The notes under the pieces: generated by a model
Databases searched by the model: none
Told to the model about the DNA's origin: nothing
What the model saw: the letters and a program-made list of their open reading frames with translations, nothing else
In this document: positions 43,052-55,179 of the stretch, piece by piece
Numbering within the stretch: the first letter of the stretch is position 1
Layout: every line of letters starts with the position of its first letter
Assembly (NCBI GenBank): GCA_947471745.1
Contig: CANJKZ010000410.1
Location: 908,001-972,000 of the forward strand
Origin: Closterium sp. Naga37s-1
Lineage: Eukaryota; Streptophyta; Zygnematophyceae; Desmidiales; Closteriaceae
Direction of reading: 5' to 3'
DNA: 64,000 nucleotides
Position numbers and translations under genes: made by a program

Positions 43052-45084
43052 ATGGCACTTCGTCCTTCCTCTGTTCCAGTGCGTGTTCCTCTGCCGCCTC
43101 CTCCTAAGTCCTCTCTTCCTGCCAACCCTAACCCTGAGTCTGACCTCGCTCGTACTGCCAGTCCCGCTGTCTCTCGTCTCCTCGCCACTGTTGTCACTGA
43201 CCCTTCATTTGAGTCCACTTCTGCGTCTGCCCTCGTTGCTGAGCCGGTTGACTTTGCTGCTACCTGTCGTCTAGACTACGCCGTTTCTCTTGTTGCTGAG
43301 CCTGAGTCTGCAATCCTCTGTCCGTCAGGGGTGAGTGTGCTCTTGGCACGGACGTCCTTGAGGACAGGCAGGAGGACTTTGAGTGTCTTGCAGCTGCTGT
43401 ACCTCGTTTCGCTTCCATGTTGCTTGCCCTTGAGGGAGACCCGGATGCACCAGACATCCCGACCCCACGCTCTTATACAGAGGCGATTACGGGTCCTTAC
43501 TCCTCAGTGCCAAACAGCCATGGATGCCGAGATGGCATCCTGGAAGTCACCTACGTCGACGCAGTTCCCCCGTCTGGGGCGAACATAGTCGGTGGCATGT
43601 GGATCTTCAGGGTGAATCGGCTGCCGAATTCTCCGCCTGCCTTCAAGGCGTGTTACGTTGCTAGAGGCTTCAGTCAGCGACAGGGGGTCGACTACTTCCA
43701 GACCTTCTCCCCCACCCCAAAGATGACCACTCTTCGGGTGTTGCTGCACATCGCTACTCAGCGTGACTACGAGCTGCACTCTCTGGACTTTAGTACAGCT
43801 TTCTTGCAGGGCAGCCTACACGAGGAGATCTAGCTGCGCCGCCCACCTGGCTTCACTGGGTCGTTTCCTGCAAGTACCCAGTGGAGCCTCGAGCAGCCAG
43901 TCTACGGTCTCCGCCAGGCGCCCCGCGAGTGGCACGACACACTGAGGACTACACCTGCGGCTCTGGGGTTTACTCCTTCCATTGCTGGCCCGTCACTGTT
44001 TCTACGCACCGACACTTCGTTGCCGCCGCTCTACGTCCTCGTGTATGTCGACGACCTGGTCTTTGCCACTGCTGACACTGAGGCACTGACCCTTGTGAAG
44101 TCAGAGCTGCAGAAGAGACACACCTGCACTGACCTGGGTGAACTGCGTAGCTATCTTGGCTTGCAGATCACCCGGGACAGAGCACGGCGCACCATCACCC
44201 TGACTCAGTCACACATGGTGCACCAGGTCCTTCGGCGCTTCGGCTTCCGGTTCTCCTCGCCACATCCCACTCCTCTGTCTACCGGCCACTCACTCTCAGC
44301 TCCGCCTTCGGGCGAGTCCGTAGAGCCGAGTGGTCCGTACCCAGAGCTTGTGGGTTGCCTCATGTACGTGATGACGTGCACACGACCTGACCTTGCGTAC
44401 CCTCTCAACCTCCTGGCTCGCTACGTGGCTCCCGGTAGGCACCGAAAGGTGCACTGGGATGCTGCGAAGAGGGTACTGCGTTACTTGTGTAGTACATCGG
44501 GCATGGGGCTCGTGCTTGGAGGACGGGGTCCAGTTGTCCTCACTGGTAACGCAGACGCCTCTTGGGTTGACGACTTTGCTACACAGCGGTCGTCACAGGG
44601 TTACACCTTCAGCCTTTGTTCCGGCTCTGTTTCCTGGCGGTCTACCCGCTCGTCTTCGGTTCTCATTTCTAGTTGTGAGGCTGAGACCTACCCAGGGGCC
44701 ATGGCTGCACAGGAGCTCCGCTGGCTCACCTACCTGCTGACTGACTTGGGAGAGCAGCCTCGTTCGCCTCCAGTTCTGTACGTAGACAACAAGGCCATGA
44801 TTGCCTTGTGTCAGGAGCACAGACTAGAGCACAGAACAAAGCACATCGCTTTGCGATACTTCCTTGCTCGAGAGTTGCAGCAGCGTGGTCAGCTTCGTCT
44901 TGCGTACGTGGCCACTAGGGCCAACACTGCTGATATATTCACCAAGGCACTTCAGTCTGGTGATCATCAGCACTTCTCTACTGTTTTAGGCCTTGTGCCT
45001 ACTTTGCCTCACTTGCCACTTCGTGACTTTGCTTGTACTGTGATCTATATATGTACCTGCATGCTTACACTTGCTAGGTTATGA
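43052..45084 (+). pseudogene. Copia-3 reverse transcriptase and RNase H
   Basis: Several frames: a spacer (43052-43416), RT N-terminal part (43417-43833; MWIFRVNRLP, LDFSTAFLQGSLHEEI) with two compensating frameshifts near 43505-43560, a TAG at 43831 where copia-1 has TGG, then the RT active site VYVDDLVF (about 44041) and RNase H (TGNADASWVDD about 44545, EAETYPGAMA about 44680, TADIFTKAL about 44925). The active-site residues are present, but the frame is not continuous. Confidence 0.88.
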
Positions 45085-45165
45085 TCACTGTACTGTTTGT
45101 TCTCTTTTATTTGACTTTGCATGTGAACTGGCCTTGTGGCCATTTGCTTGTGCTCAGAATGTGTG

Positions 45166-46494
45166 GGACCATGGCACCGAGAGTCTTTGCTTTGCTTCCG
45201 CGTCCAGAGTCTTCCCAGGGTTCATCGGCCAATCCTCTATCTGTGCATCCTACTGCTTCGCTCCGAATAGTCTGGAGAAGAACTCTGACGCCGCTGTCAG
45301 AACCTCCCGCTCGCCTTCATATTTCTTGCCCCTGTACAGTATCTCCTTTATCACCACTTTCGCCTTCCGTGATGAAATTCTCCCTGTCAGAAACTTGGTC
45401 GCGATTTCACCATTCATTTTCGCACCAACTCCCGCCATTGCCTGTTTTCGCCTTCTCTGACTATCACAGTACGCCTTGAGTTGCGCCTCATATTTGACCA
45501 GTTCCTCATATTTCTCTCCCTGACATGAGTCCGCCATGAATTCCTGTCGCAGAGCCGCTACTCTATCCTCCATATGTGATATTGTTCTCCCAATCCTCAT
45601 CCTTTCTTCCCTTGCATGGGCTTTGAGACTGGCCTGGAACCCTGTAAGCGTGGAATGCAGGTCTCTTCTGCCATTTCCGCCCTGGTTGCTCAGCACACGT
45701 CGGATGGAATTTCGTGCCCCCGGATGCTTCGTCCGAGAAGCGTGCATCTTCCACAATCCTGGGCCCTGCGCCTCTCTAGTCTGCACCGTTAGCATTGTGG
45801 TGATGCCGAACCAGAGGTCTGTAACATTCGAGGGAGACGCCGTATGATAGGCGTCAGCTACAAGCGGGAGCAAAGGACGCCGATGCCAAAGCACGATCGA
45901 TGTGTGAGCTTGTCATTGTCGACTTCGCCAGGAAGGTATATTCCAGCCGCGATGGATACAGCGTCTGAAAGGTATCTCCTAAGTCCCATTTTGAGCATAT
46001 GTGTAGTAGTCTCTTATTTTCCACATCTGACCCTTGCTGCGACGTTTTATCCATGATAGGGTCTGCTGCGATGTTAAGATCTCCTGTAACAAGTACATTC
46101 CTCGGTTGTGTTAGTGAGTCCACAAAAGGAATCAAACAATCTCCGAAAAAACTCCCTCTGGTTGTTGCCTGACAGTCCATGACAGTTTCCTCCGAACCAC
46201 TGGCACAGCTATCAGCCGTCCCGACCCATGTCGCTGAACATCGCCGAAGACTATCTCAATGTTAAAACTCAGCAATGCCACCCCTCCTGCTGTCTCTCTC
46301 GGGTCTACTATCGCTGTTGCATCCGCTTCAATCTGAGTCCAGAAGTTGTGATCCGCCAGCAACTTGGTGTCGATAAGAACCACCACTCCTTTGGATCTCT
46401 TAAGCCAGCCGTGCATATTCTCCCTTTTCTCCAGGCTCCCCAGTCCATTCACATTGAGTGCGGTAATGATGAGCTCTTGGTGCTTATCCATTAA
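45166..46494 (-). pseudogene. LINE ORF2 N-terminal AP-like endonuclease and linker
   Basis: Minus strand from ATG at 46494. ALNVNGLGS (about 46470) is the start of an exonuclease-endonuclease-phosphatase domain; VTGDLNIAADP (about 46080) and SSHIDRALAS (about 45880) are its conserved Asp/Asn and Ser-His/Asp blocks. A one-base shift lies in a T6 run near 46150 and a second shift near 45895. A helical linker follows (ASLKAHAREERMRIGRTISH, about 45625) up to EFFSRLFG (about 45265). The reverse transcriptase is missing where copia-3 abuts. Confidence 0.8.
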
Positions 46495-46566
46495 ACCACT
46501 GGTGAGAAACCCCTCCCATCCACGAGTTAGAAGCCACTGTTGTTATGAGTTGGTTCAGAAAGCGCG

Positions 46567-46632
46567 TTATAAGTACATACCGCACAGCACAGGAGTCGCT
46601 ACTGAGACGCTAACCACAGCTCCGCATACTAC
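46567..46632 (-). pseudogene. Last codons of LINE ORF1, cut off by copia-2
   Basis: The minus-strand frame entering from the copia-2 insertion site continues the ORF1 frame at 62508 and ends at TAA (46567-46569), about 70 bp before the ORF2 ATG. This is the normal L1 arrangement and shows that both sides belong to one element. Confidence 0.75.
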
Positions 46633-47612
46633 TGCGAAGATAACTCTATCAACGGGAGCTAGACCTCGGGCTAGGCACGGGGTAGGAGGGATCTCTGCGT
46701 TCGTTCACCTAGTCGTTCTCTAGCACTTGTGCGTTCACAGGGCAAAACCACAAGAGTTTCACTAGCAAAAGTTGAGAACAAAAGAAAATGGTACAATCAA
46801 GTTGGCAAGACAAGACTACATCAGAGCTAGCATGCAAGCAGGTCGACTGCCAGCGCAGCATGGTCGACCGCGTTCCAGCACGACTTGGTCGACTGCGCTC
46901 CAGCAGTGCAAAGTTGCAGCTTGCCAATACTGCAAGTCGACGGCGTGCCAACATTGCATCCACAAAAAAGCAGCGCACCTGCTCCGCAGGTGCTCGCAGA
47001 TGATTGGCGCGCCGTGCCTTGTCACCTGCACAGCGCACATACCAAATCAACCTGGCACTGGCGACTGCACCTGATCAGCCACGTCGACCTCGGGATACCA
47101 CACCGAGGTCGGCCTCGCCACTAACACCTGGGCGACTGTCGCTTGCCTCCGTAGAATTTCGTCGCACGGGTAACTTGGTCGATCGGGCAACCATCCCGTC
47201 GACCTCCCTAGTCGACGACCACCTTCAGTCGACCACACCAGGTCGATTTCACTCCTGGTCGGCCAACTCCAGGTCAACTAGCACACCTGTCAGCCGACCA
47301 CCCACGTCGGCTTCCCCAGGTCGGCGTCGCCAAGTCGACGTCCCGAAGTCGGCGCCTTTCAACCCAGCGACATGCTACTTGACGTCCCCCCTGTCGAGGT
47401 CGACGTTGGCCCCTCCTCCGTCGACCACCAGGTCGACCACCCCAAAGTTGGCACCCAGAAGTCGGCACCAATGCAGTGGCCCCCGCGCAGGTAGACCACC
47501 CTCGTCGACCAGCTCGCCCACTGCTGCAGGTCGGCTGCACTCCCCCGTACACCCGACCACAAGGTCGGCACCGCCCAAGCGAGGACGGGGCCACACCCAA
47601 CTCCCGTTGACA
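46633..47612 (-). mobile_element. Copia-2 3' LTR (980 bp)
   Basis: Minus strand TGTCAACGGGAGTTGGG...CTTCGCA, preceded by the polypurine tract GGCAGGGGAG. Nearly the same as 61504-62507 apart from a ~25-bp gap and scattered differences; GTCGAC-type motifs are strikingly frequent. Confidence 0.92.
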
Positions 47613-47740
47613 CTCCCCTGCCGCGTTCACGCTTGGGCCTCCAGCCCACACGATAGTACTCCTCGGAGAATAGCTCGTCAGTGTGCACCCAACACACAGC
47701 ACGCCAGTCACCGCACCAGCCATGCATGAGGGCATGGCAC

Positions 47741-48151
47741 CTAATGTTGCACGCCGTTGCCACCGTCTCCCACGTCGGCCAAGCGCACCTGGCCGATTGC
47801 GACGGAGCACCGGTTGAAGGCCGCATAGTGCAGCGCCTTCGTCAGGAAGTCGGTCGGCTGCTCAGCGGTGGGAATGTACAACATCGAAAACTTCCTGCGC
47901 TTCACCATGTGCTGCAGCCGGGCCTGTCGCCTCTCCATGTGCTTGAGGTTGCCTGTCAACCCCATGCCCTCGGCAACCGTGATGGCCGACTTGGAGGACA
48001 CTCGGCGTCCCGGCGTCCAGCTGCCGGAACTCTGCAAGGAGGAAGCGGAGGCGGCGTCCCTCCTTGCCAGCTTCCGTGGCCGCCACATACTCTGACTCGG
48101 TCGACGACAGCGTCGCGCACTTGATGCGCTGGCTCGACCAGGAGACTGCGG
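47741..48151 (-). pseudogene. Copia-2 RNase H, C-terminal part
   Basis: Resumes directly after the copia-1 insertion: SWSSQRIKCATLSSTESEY, then MLYIPTAEQPTDFLTKAL (about 47870). The N-terminal half of this domain is at 56199-56300. A frameshift lies between the two blocks. Confidence 0.85.
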
Positions 48152-48283
48152 TGTCAAAGTAATGAACGAGGATGAATGAACTTGCAAACAGTTGGGTACA
48201 AGTATTAACCCTAATTGGGTTGTACCCCTTATGGGCTACCCCACTACAGCCTACACAAATGTATAAGCAATAATGTTCTAACA
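48152..48283 (-). mobile_element. Copia-1 3' LTR (132 bp)
   Basis: Minus strand TGTTAGAACATTATTGC...TACTTTGACA, preceded by the purine tract CCTATGGGGGTG. Confidence 0.93.
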
Positions 48284-48509
48284 CACCCCCATAGGCAAAG
48301 TGGGGGTTAACAGGCGGTCACAAGACCAGTCAAGAAAAGCAAAGCAAGCTCAGGGTGGATCACAAAGTCACCACACAGTCCGAGCACAAGCAAAGGGCCA
48401 CAAGGCCAGTTCACATGCAGAGTTATATAAAGAGAACAAACAATACAGTGATCATACCCTAGCAAGTGCAAGCATGCAGGTACATATATAGATCACAGTA
48501 CAAGCGGAG

Positions 48510-49710
48510 TCAAGCAGTAAGCAAGTGAGGCAAAATAGGCACAAGGCCTAACACTGTAACAAAGCGCTGATGATCACCAGGCGGAAGTGCCTTGGTGAAG
48601 ACATCAGCAGTGTTGGCCCGAGTGGCCACGTACGCAAGACGAAGCTGGCCACGCTGCTGCAACTCTCGAGCAAGGAAGTATCGCAGAGCGATGTGCTTCG
48701 TTCTGTGCTCCAGTCTGTGCTCCTGACACAAGGCAATCATGGCCTTGTTGTCTACGTACAGAACTGGTGGTGAACGAGGCTGCTCTCCCAAGTCGGTCAG
48801 TAGGTAGGTGAGCCAGCTTAGTTCCTGAGCAGCCATGGCCCCGGCGTAGATCTCAGCCTCACGACTGGAGCTGAGAACCGAAGACGAGCGGGTAGACCGC
48901 CAAGAAACAGAACCGGAACCAAGGCTGAAGGTGTAACCCTGTGACGACCGCTGCGTAGCTGAGTCGTCAACCCACGAGGCGTCTTCGTGACCGGTGAGGA
49001 CAACTGGACCCCGTCCTCCAAGCACGAGCCCCATGCCTGACGTACTGCACAAGTAACGCAGTACCCTCTTTGCAGCATCCCAGTGCACCTTTCGGTGCCT
49101 GCCGGGAGCCACGTAGCGAGCCAGGAGGCTGAGAGGGTACGCGAGGTCGGGTCGAGTGCACGTCATCAGGTACATGAGGCAACCCACAAGCTCTGGGTAC
49201 GGACCACTCGGCTCTACGGACTCGTCCGAAGGTGGAGCTGAGAGCGAGTGGCTGGTAGACAAAGGAGTGGGCTGTGGCGAGGAGAACTTGAAGCCGAAGC
49301 GCTGAAGGACCTGGTGCACCATGTGTGACTGAGTCAGGGTAATGGTGCGCCGAGCTCTGTCCCGGGTGATCTGCAAGCCAAGATAGCTGCGCAGTTCACC
49401 CAGGTCAGTGCAGGTGTGTCTCTTCTGCAGCTCCGACTTCACAAGAGTCAGTGCCTTAGTGTCAGCAGTGGCAAAGACGAGGTCGTCAACGTAGACAAGG
49501 ACGTATAACGGCGGCAGCGAGGTGTCGGTGCGTAGAAACAGCGACGGGTCAGCAGTAGCAGGAGCAAACCCAAGAGCCGCAAGTGTAGTCCTCAGTGTGT
49601 TGTGCCACTCGCGAGGCACCTGGCGGAGACTGTAGACTGGCCGCCGAAGACTCCACTAAGTACCTGCAGGAAAAGACTCAGTGAAACCAGGTGGGCGGCG
49701 CAGCCAGATC
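48510..49710 (-). pseudogene. Copia-1 reverse transcriptase (C-terminal half) and RNase H
   Basis: Continues the RT frame after the solo LTR: a TAG at 49656-49658 sits where copia-3 has CAG (43879); then REWHNTLRTTLAALGF, VYVDDLVF (about 49505), the connection region and RNase H (TGHEDASWVDD about 48995, REAEIYAGAMA about 48860, TADVFTKALP about 48600), stop at 48510. Confidence 0.9.
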
Positions 49711-50481
49711 TGTTGTTCAGGATCCGTCACTTTGAGAGCTTACGACGAACTCAATTCTCAACTAAACGCAAATCCGCGCCGTAGGATTGTGCGCCTTAGC
49801 CTAAGCTACCATCTCCAAGTTGAATCAGTCGTTAAGATGGTCTATAGAGTGAGAACCAAGTAAAAACGTCCAGCAGCCGCATAACTAGAATGGTAGAGGA
49901 AGTACAAACATTAAGGCATAGAATGTTGGAGTTGGGGACTCCAAGAGAACCATGAGAGGGAAGGGGTTCTCCAAGAGCTAGGGAAGGATGGTAGGAACCT
50001 TCCTAGCAGCAAGGATGCAACCCTCATCATGAGGTCCTTGAGGTGTCACATGCAAAATCCAATCTAGTTGGATTTTGCCTAGGTGTTGCAACATTTGCAA
50101 CCCATGCTAGAAACTTCTAGCCACCCCAATCCAAAAGTCAAAGTTGCCTTCCCTAACCACCCAACCAAAGATCCCTTTATAGTCATGTCCCAAGTAATCA
50201 CCCAAATTAGATATAACCTTACAAGGTAATAAGAAATCCAAGTCTTGGAAATCTTGTAACTTGGGCGATCTTGGTCGCAATAAGGCGATCTTGGTATCGT
50301 TGGAAAGCTCTGGATTTCACCTGCATGATCAAGCATTTAAACTTGGAGAAAACACACAGATGGTAAAATCCAACAGCCATGCACAATGACAAATGCTCAT
50401 GCAAACAATGCACGCATGAATAGCACAAGCACTCGGCAGGACGTTAGGATGACATGCACTCAGAATGACGTGCATCCAACA
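49711..50481. mobile_element. Solo LTR (771 bp) inserted in copia-1
   Basis: Plus strand TGTTGTTCAG...TGCATCCAACA, with AGATC before and GGATC after (5-bp duplication with one change) inside the reverse transcriptase of copia-1. No coding content. Internal blocks such as CCAAGTTGAATC and, on the minus strand, GAGCTTTCCAACGATACCAAG match the solo LTR at 58397-59274, so both belong to one diverged family. Confidence 0.85.
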
Positions 50482-52803
50482 GGATCTCCTCGTGCAGGCT
50501 GCCCTGCAGGAAAGCTGTGCTGAAGTCCAAAGAGTGCAACTCATAGTCACGCTGAGCAGCAACGTGCGGCAACACCCGAAGAGTAGTCATCTTAAGGTTG
50601 GGGGAGAAGTTCTGGAAGTAGTCAACTCCCTGTCGATGACTGAAGCCTCGAGCAACGTAACGCGCCTTGAAGGCAGGCGGAGAACCCGGCGGCCGCTTCA
50701 CCCTGAAGATCCACATGCCATCGACTATGTTCGCCCTAGGCGGGGGAACCTTGTCGACGTAGGTGCCTGTGGACTTCCAGGATGCCATCTCGGCATCCAT
50801 GGCTGCCTGCCACTGAGAGGAGTAAGGACCCGTAATCGCCTCTGCGTAAGAGCGCGGGGTCAGGATGTCTGGAGCATCCGGGTCTCCCTCAGGGGCAAGC
50901 AGCATGGAAGCGAAACGAGGTACAGCAGCTGCAAGACACTCAAAGTCCTCCTGCCTATCCTCAAGGACGTCCGTGCCAAGAGCACACTCACCCCCGACAG
51001 ACAGAGGACTGGAAGACGTTGACTCAGCAACAAGAGCAGTGGCGTAGTCTAGACGACAGGCAGCAGCAAAGTCAAGCAGCTCAGCAACAAGAGCAGACGC
51101 AGCAGCAAACCCAAAAGAAGGGTCAGTGACAACAGTGGCAAATAGACGAGAGACAGTGGGACTGGCAGCACGAGCTCGGTTAGACTCAGGGTCAGGGACC
51201 TCAGGAAGAGAGGACTCAGGAGGAGCAGGCAGGGGAACACGCAGTGGAACAGAGGAAGGACGGAGTGCCATACATGCGTGCCAGAGACAGGAGGAGGACG
51301 CGAACGAGGAACGCGACGAGCAGTGTGAACAGGCGAGACAGGACGAGACGCAGGCTCACGACGCTCTGTAAGACCGCCGGACTGCTCAGTGTAAGGAGAA
51401 GGAGCAGGCAGTGGAGAGGCTGGCTGTAACGGCAGCTGCGACTGGTCAGGCGGGGGACACAGGAGGGGAGGAGTAAGGGCAGCAGAAGGCAGGGTACCAA
51501 GAACCTGCTAGAGCAGGGGAACGAAGTACGGTCGCGGCCGCACAGTGCTACCAGGGTGAACAGCTCCAGCTCCTCCAGCTCTAGCACCCGCAACACCAGG
51601 GCCTCCAACTCCAGCGCCTCCAGCTCCAGCACCTCCAACACCAGGGCCTCCAACGCCAAGAACACTAACTCCACCTCCTCTAGCTCCAGCGTCACCAGCG
51701 CCAGTAGTACCAGACTCCGTAAGGTCTCCATCTCTAGCACCCTCAACATCACCAGTCCCAGCAGCTCCAGTACCCCTGGTACGAGCACCTCCAGGACCAG
51801 TGGTCGCAGGACCTCCAGGAACACCAGCTCCAACAGCAACTCCAGTACCTCCAGCTCCAGCAGCGCCAGCACCTCCAGCTCCAGCACCTCAACTCCTAAG
51901 ACGCGTACGCCGAACAAACCACTCATGCACCTGCTGCAGAGACAGTCTCGGCGAAGCACCTGCAGAACCTCCAGACAAAGCAGCACCCCCAGGCTTCGCA
52001 CCTCTACACTCCGCACCCTCCGACGCAGCACCCCCAGGCTCAAAACCCTCAAGCTCCGCACCCCTAGGCTCACCACCCCCAGTCGCAACACCCCAAGGCT
52101 CAGTACCCCCAGTCGCAACACCCCCAGGCTCAGCACCCCCAGTCTCAGCACCCTCAGACTCCGCACCCCCAGGCTCCGCATCCCCAGACGCAGTACCTCG
52201 AGCAGCACCTAAGTCGACAGCTACCTGAACAGGCGCAGGACCCGGGAGAGGGTCTACCTGAGACACACCTGAGGGAGCAGGACCCTGGGGCGGGAGGGGG
52301 TCTACCGGAGGGGGACCGGGAGCAAGGAAGAGCGGCGGGAGTGGGGGAGGGGCAGAGCGGTAGGGGAAGAGGCGATAGAAGGGAACCGACTCGTCAAACG
52401 TGGCATCCTGAGAAGGGAAGACACGGCGCGAGGTGGGGTGGTAAAACTGCCAGCCAGGCGCGTCGGGGACAAAGCCAAGGAAGACGCAGGGGATAGCACG
52501 GGGGAAGAGCTTGTCCGCTGACGTATCGCGAACGAAGGCACGAGATCCCCAGACCCGGAACACCGACGCATCGCCAACCTCCCCCATCCAACGCAGTATG
52601 GGCGAGGTCTCCGGCAAGGAGACACGGGGCCAGAGGTTGAGCTGATGCGCAGCGTACCGGACCGCAAACGGCCACAGAAAATGGGGAGCAGCCGCATGGA
52701 TCATGGAGGTACGAGCCACCTTTATGACTAAGCCAATGCGGCGCTCAGCAATGCGCCAAGCGTGAACGACTGGAGAATGCCCTCCCCACGACAAAAGTCC
52801 CAC
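50482..52803 (-). pseudogene. Copia-1 integrase end, Gly/Glu/Pro-rich spacer and N-terminal reverse transcriptase
   Basis: Begins out of frame with the upstream part; about eight codons around the usual PQQNG block are lost near 52760. The integrase Glu survives in RIAERRIGL. After the integrase C-terminal region (VFRVWGSRAFVRD) comes a long spacer of 5-residue units like GGAEP and GGVAT (52200-52000), then a Gly/Ala-rich part, a frame change, and the RT start (MWIFRVKRPPG, LDFSTAFLQGSLHEEI) up to the solo LTR at 50482. Confidence 0.85.
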
Positions 52804-55101
52804 AAGAGGCTGGAGGAGAACTCACCACCTCTGTTAGAGTGCAGACGCAGGACAGGAAGGTCCTGGCCGAACCGCTCGCGGAGCTGGAGACGGACTGTGC
52901 GGATCCAAGGGATCAAGACATCAACGACCTGACCCTTGCTGCGCAAGGGGAAGACCGTGGTGTACCGCGTGTAGTCGTCAACTACCAGCAGAAAGTAGCG
53001 CTCGCGGCTCTGTCCACAGACGCGGGCTGGGTCCCACACGTCCACGTGAAGAGTCTGCAGGGGAGCAGTCGTCGGGGGAAACGAGGAGGAGTGAGGAGCG
53101 GCGCACTGCCGCCCCTCGACGCAAGGGAGGCAGGGCGGGGCAGGCGAGAGCGGCAGGGGAGGCAGAGACCTGGGGACACCAGAGACAAGAAGACGAGAGT
53201 GCATGCCACGAAGGCGAGGCAGGGAGGGGTGACCCAGGCGGTGGTGCCACAGAAGATTCTGGTGTGACAGGAGGCGACATGAGCAAGAGGCGGCTACCTG
53301 ACCTGACGTGGACACCTGAGCAGACGTAGCTACCTGAGAAGGCTCGGTAGCGAGTGTGTACAGACTCGACCCTGGCCGACGAGTGAACGTGGCCAGGTGA
53401 CGCCCCGTCTGTGTGCACGTGCAGATCGACACACGCTGACCCCCAGGAGTGGTGGTAGTGACCATCGCATCCTGGAGGGCAGCGGTACTCACCAAGTTCG
53501 TAGAGAACGAGGGGAGGTGAAGATCTGATAGTGAGCTGGACGGAACCGCCGGACACGGGAGGACAGTGGAGGAACGGGCCACGACCGGTCCCCCAGAGGG
53601 GTCAGCCAGTCTGACCGGGACAGGTGTAGGAAGAGGAGTGAGGGTGGTGCTGACACGAAAGAAACAGCGCGAGGCTCCGGAGTCCAACGTGAACGTGTGC
53701 AAGGCCTCAGCAGGCGCAGTACCAGGGAGAGTACCAGACTCACTAGCACCTAGAGCAGCAGCGGCTATACCTGGGTCAGGCGGCACACACCGGTAACAAT
53801 CACCCTCAGCACTAACAGACAAAGCATACATAGCAGAAGGAATAGCATCAAAGTCTAGGTCAAAGATAGCAATCCTAGACTTAAGCAGATCTGCCCAGCG
53901 AGGGAGCTCGACGTCGTCACCAAACTCAGTACGCCAAGCGTCGTTGAGGCGGGAGAAGCAGCGGTGCTGAGTGTGGAGCCGCCCGCAAGTCTGACCAGCA
54001 CGGTCACCCGTGCGAATGACAAACAGGCAACTACCCCCAGACGCCCCACGCAGAAACCACTCACGAAGCTGCTGGGGAGACGGGGTCTCGCTCCGACGCT
54101 GCTGCTGCTGACGCTGGCCACCCCCAGAACCGACACGCCGAGCACCAGTCCCACCGCTACCAGTCCCACCGCCTCCAGTGCCGCCACTCCCACCGCTGCC
54201 TCCACCACCGCCACTAGAGCCCCCACTCCCGCCAACAGTCGCACCGCCGCCACCACCTCCACTGCTGCCCCCACTACCACTCCTGCTGCCACCTCCACCA
54301 CCGCCGCTGCCACCTCCACCCTTGCCCTTGATGGTGCGGCGCTTCGCACTAGCAGAAGCAACCCCGACGTCCTCAGGAACAGAGACGTCAGTAGCAGCAG
54401 CAGCAGAGGCGTAGGAGGGGGCAAGGGGGGAGGGGGAACACCCCTCAAAGAAGGGCGGGCGCGGAGTGCCACGAGCAGCACCTACAGCAACTGCACTAGT
54501 CTCAGCCGCGAGGAGATGCTGCTCGAGGAGGTCAACAGTGAGGGAGGTGGGGTCAAGAGAGAGGAAGTGGTCCCTGATAGAGCGAAGAGAGTCAGGGAGG
54601 CGGGTGACTATAAAGTAGAGAGTGATGTACATCGGGGGCGGGTTCCTGTCAAGGAACTCAGCAGGAACGGCAGCGCGGTGGCGAGCGTCACAAGCGCGAA
54701 GGTGAGAAACCAGGTCCTCTACTGTGGTCAAGGCGGACAGCTCAGGGAACAGGTAGGGCAGAAGGAGGCGGCCTAGAGCAGCAGTGGCAGGGGAGGAGTA
54801 GCGAGTGACTACAGCGTCGTACAGTGCCTGCGCAGTCCTGTGCTATCCGAAGTGAGCGCATTCAGCTAATGGCAGGTGGTTGCGAATGGCTAAGCGGGCA
54901 GCAGCGTCACGAGTAAGCCACTGTGATCGAGTCGAACTGTCAGCTGTGGCGGGAGGGGCAGTAGCAGCGCCTGACGCTAGGTCAAACAGCGAGACACTGT
55001 CCTTAGAATTGCTCAGTAGGAACAGCTGCAGGTCGTCTAGCCACGTGTCAAACTGAACCGGTCTGCCCTCATGATCAAACGCGAGAACCCGAAGCGAAGC
55101 C
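52728..55101 (-). pseudogene. Copia-1 Gag, protease and N-terminal integrase
   Basis: Starts MASLRVLAFDHEG at 55101. TAG at 54843-54845 lies where copia-3 has CAG (40415); the frame then continues to 52728. Contains a long Gly/Ser linker (about 54330-54130), zinc-like CG..HTQH.C, protease LDSGASRCFF, WHHRLGHPSLPRL, CLPCVEGRQ and integrase blocks HVDVWDP and FLLVVDDYTRY. The second catalytic Asp is changed: HSNRGGEF instead of HSDRGGEF, so the integrase is dead. Confidence 0.88.
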
Positions 55102-55179
55102 ATAGCTGTGTAGCACGCAGGACAGCAGTAGCAGCAGTAGTAGCAGCTGTAGCAGTAGTAGTAGTGACAGTGGGGCAAG

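Larger units (their letters stand above)
39430..45165 (+). mobile_element. Copia-3, internally deleted and 3'-truncated
   Basis: Same family as copia-1 (same short LTR, gag and RNase H at high similarity) but on the plus strand. It has the 5' LTR, primer site, GC-rich leader, gag, protease and the GAG-pre-integrase region, then skips the integrase core and continues with spacer, reverse transcriptase and RNase H. Similarity to copia-1 ends near 45165 (TGTGCTCAGAATGTGTGG); the 3' LTR is missing and LINE sequence follows. Confidence 0.88.
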
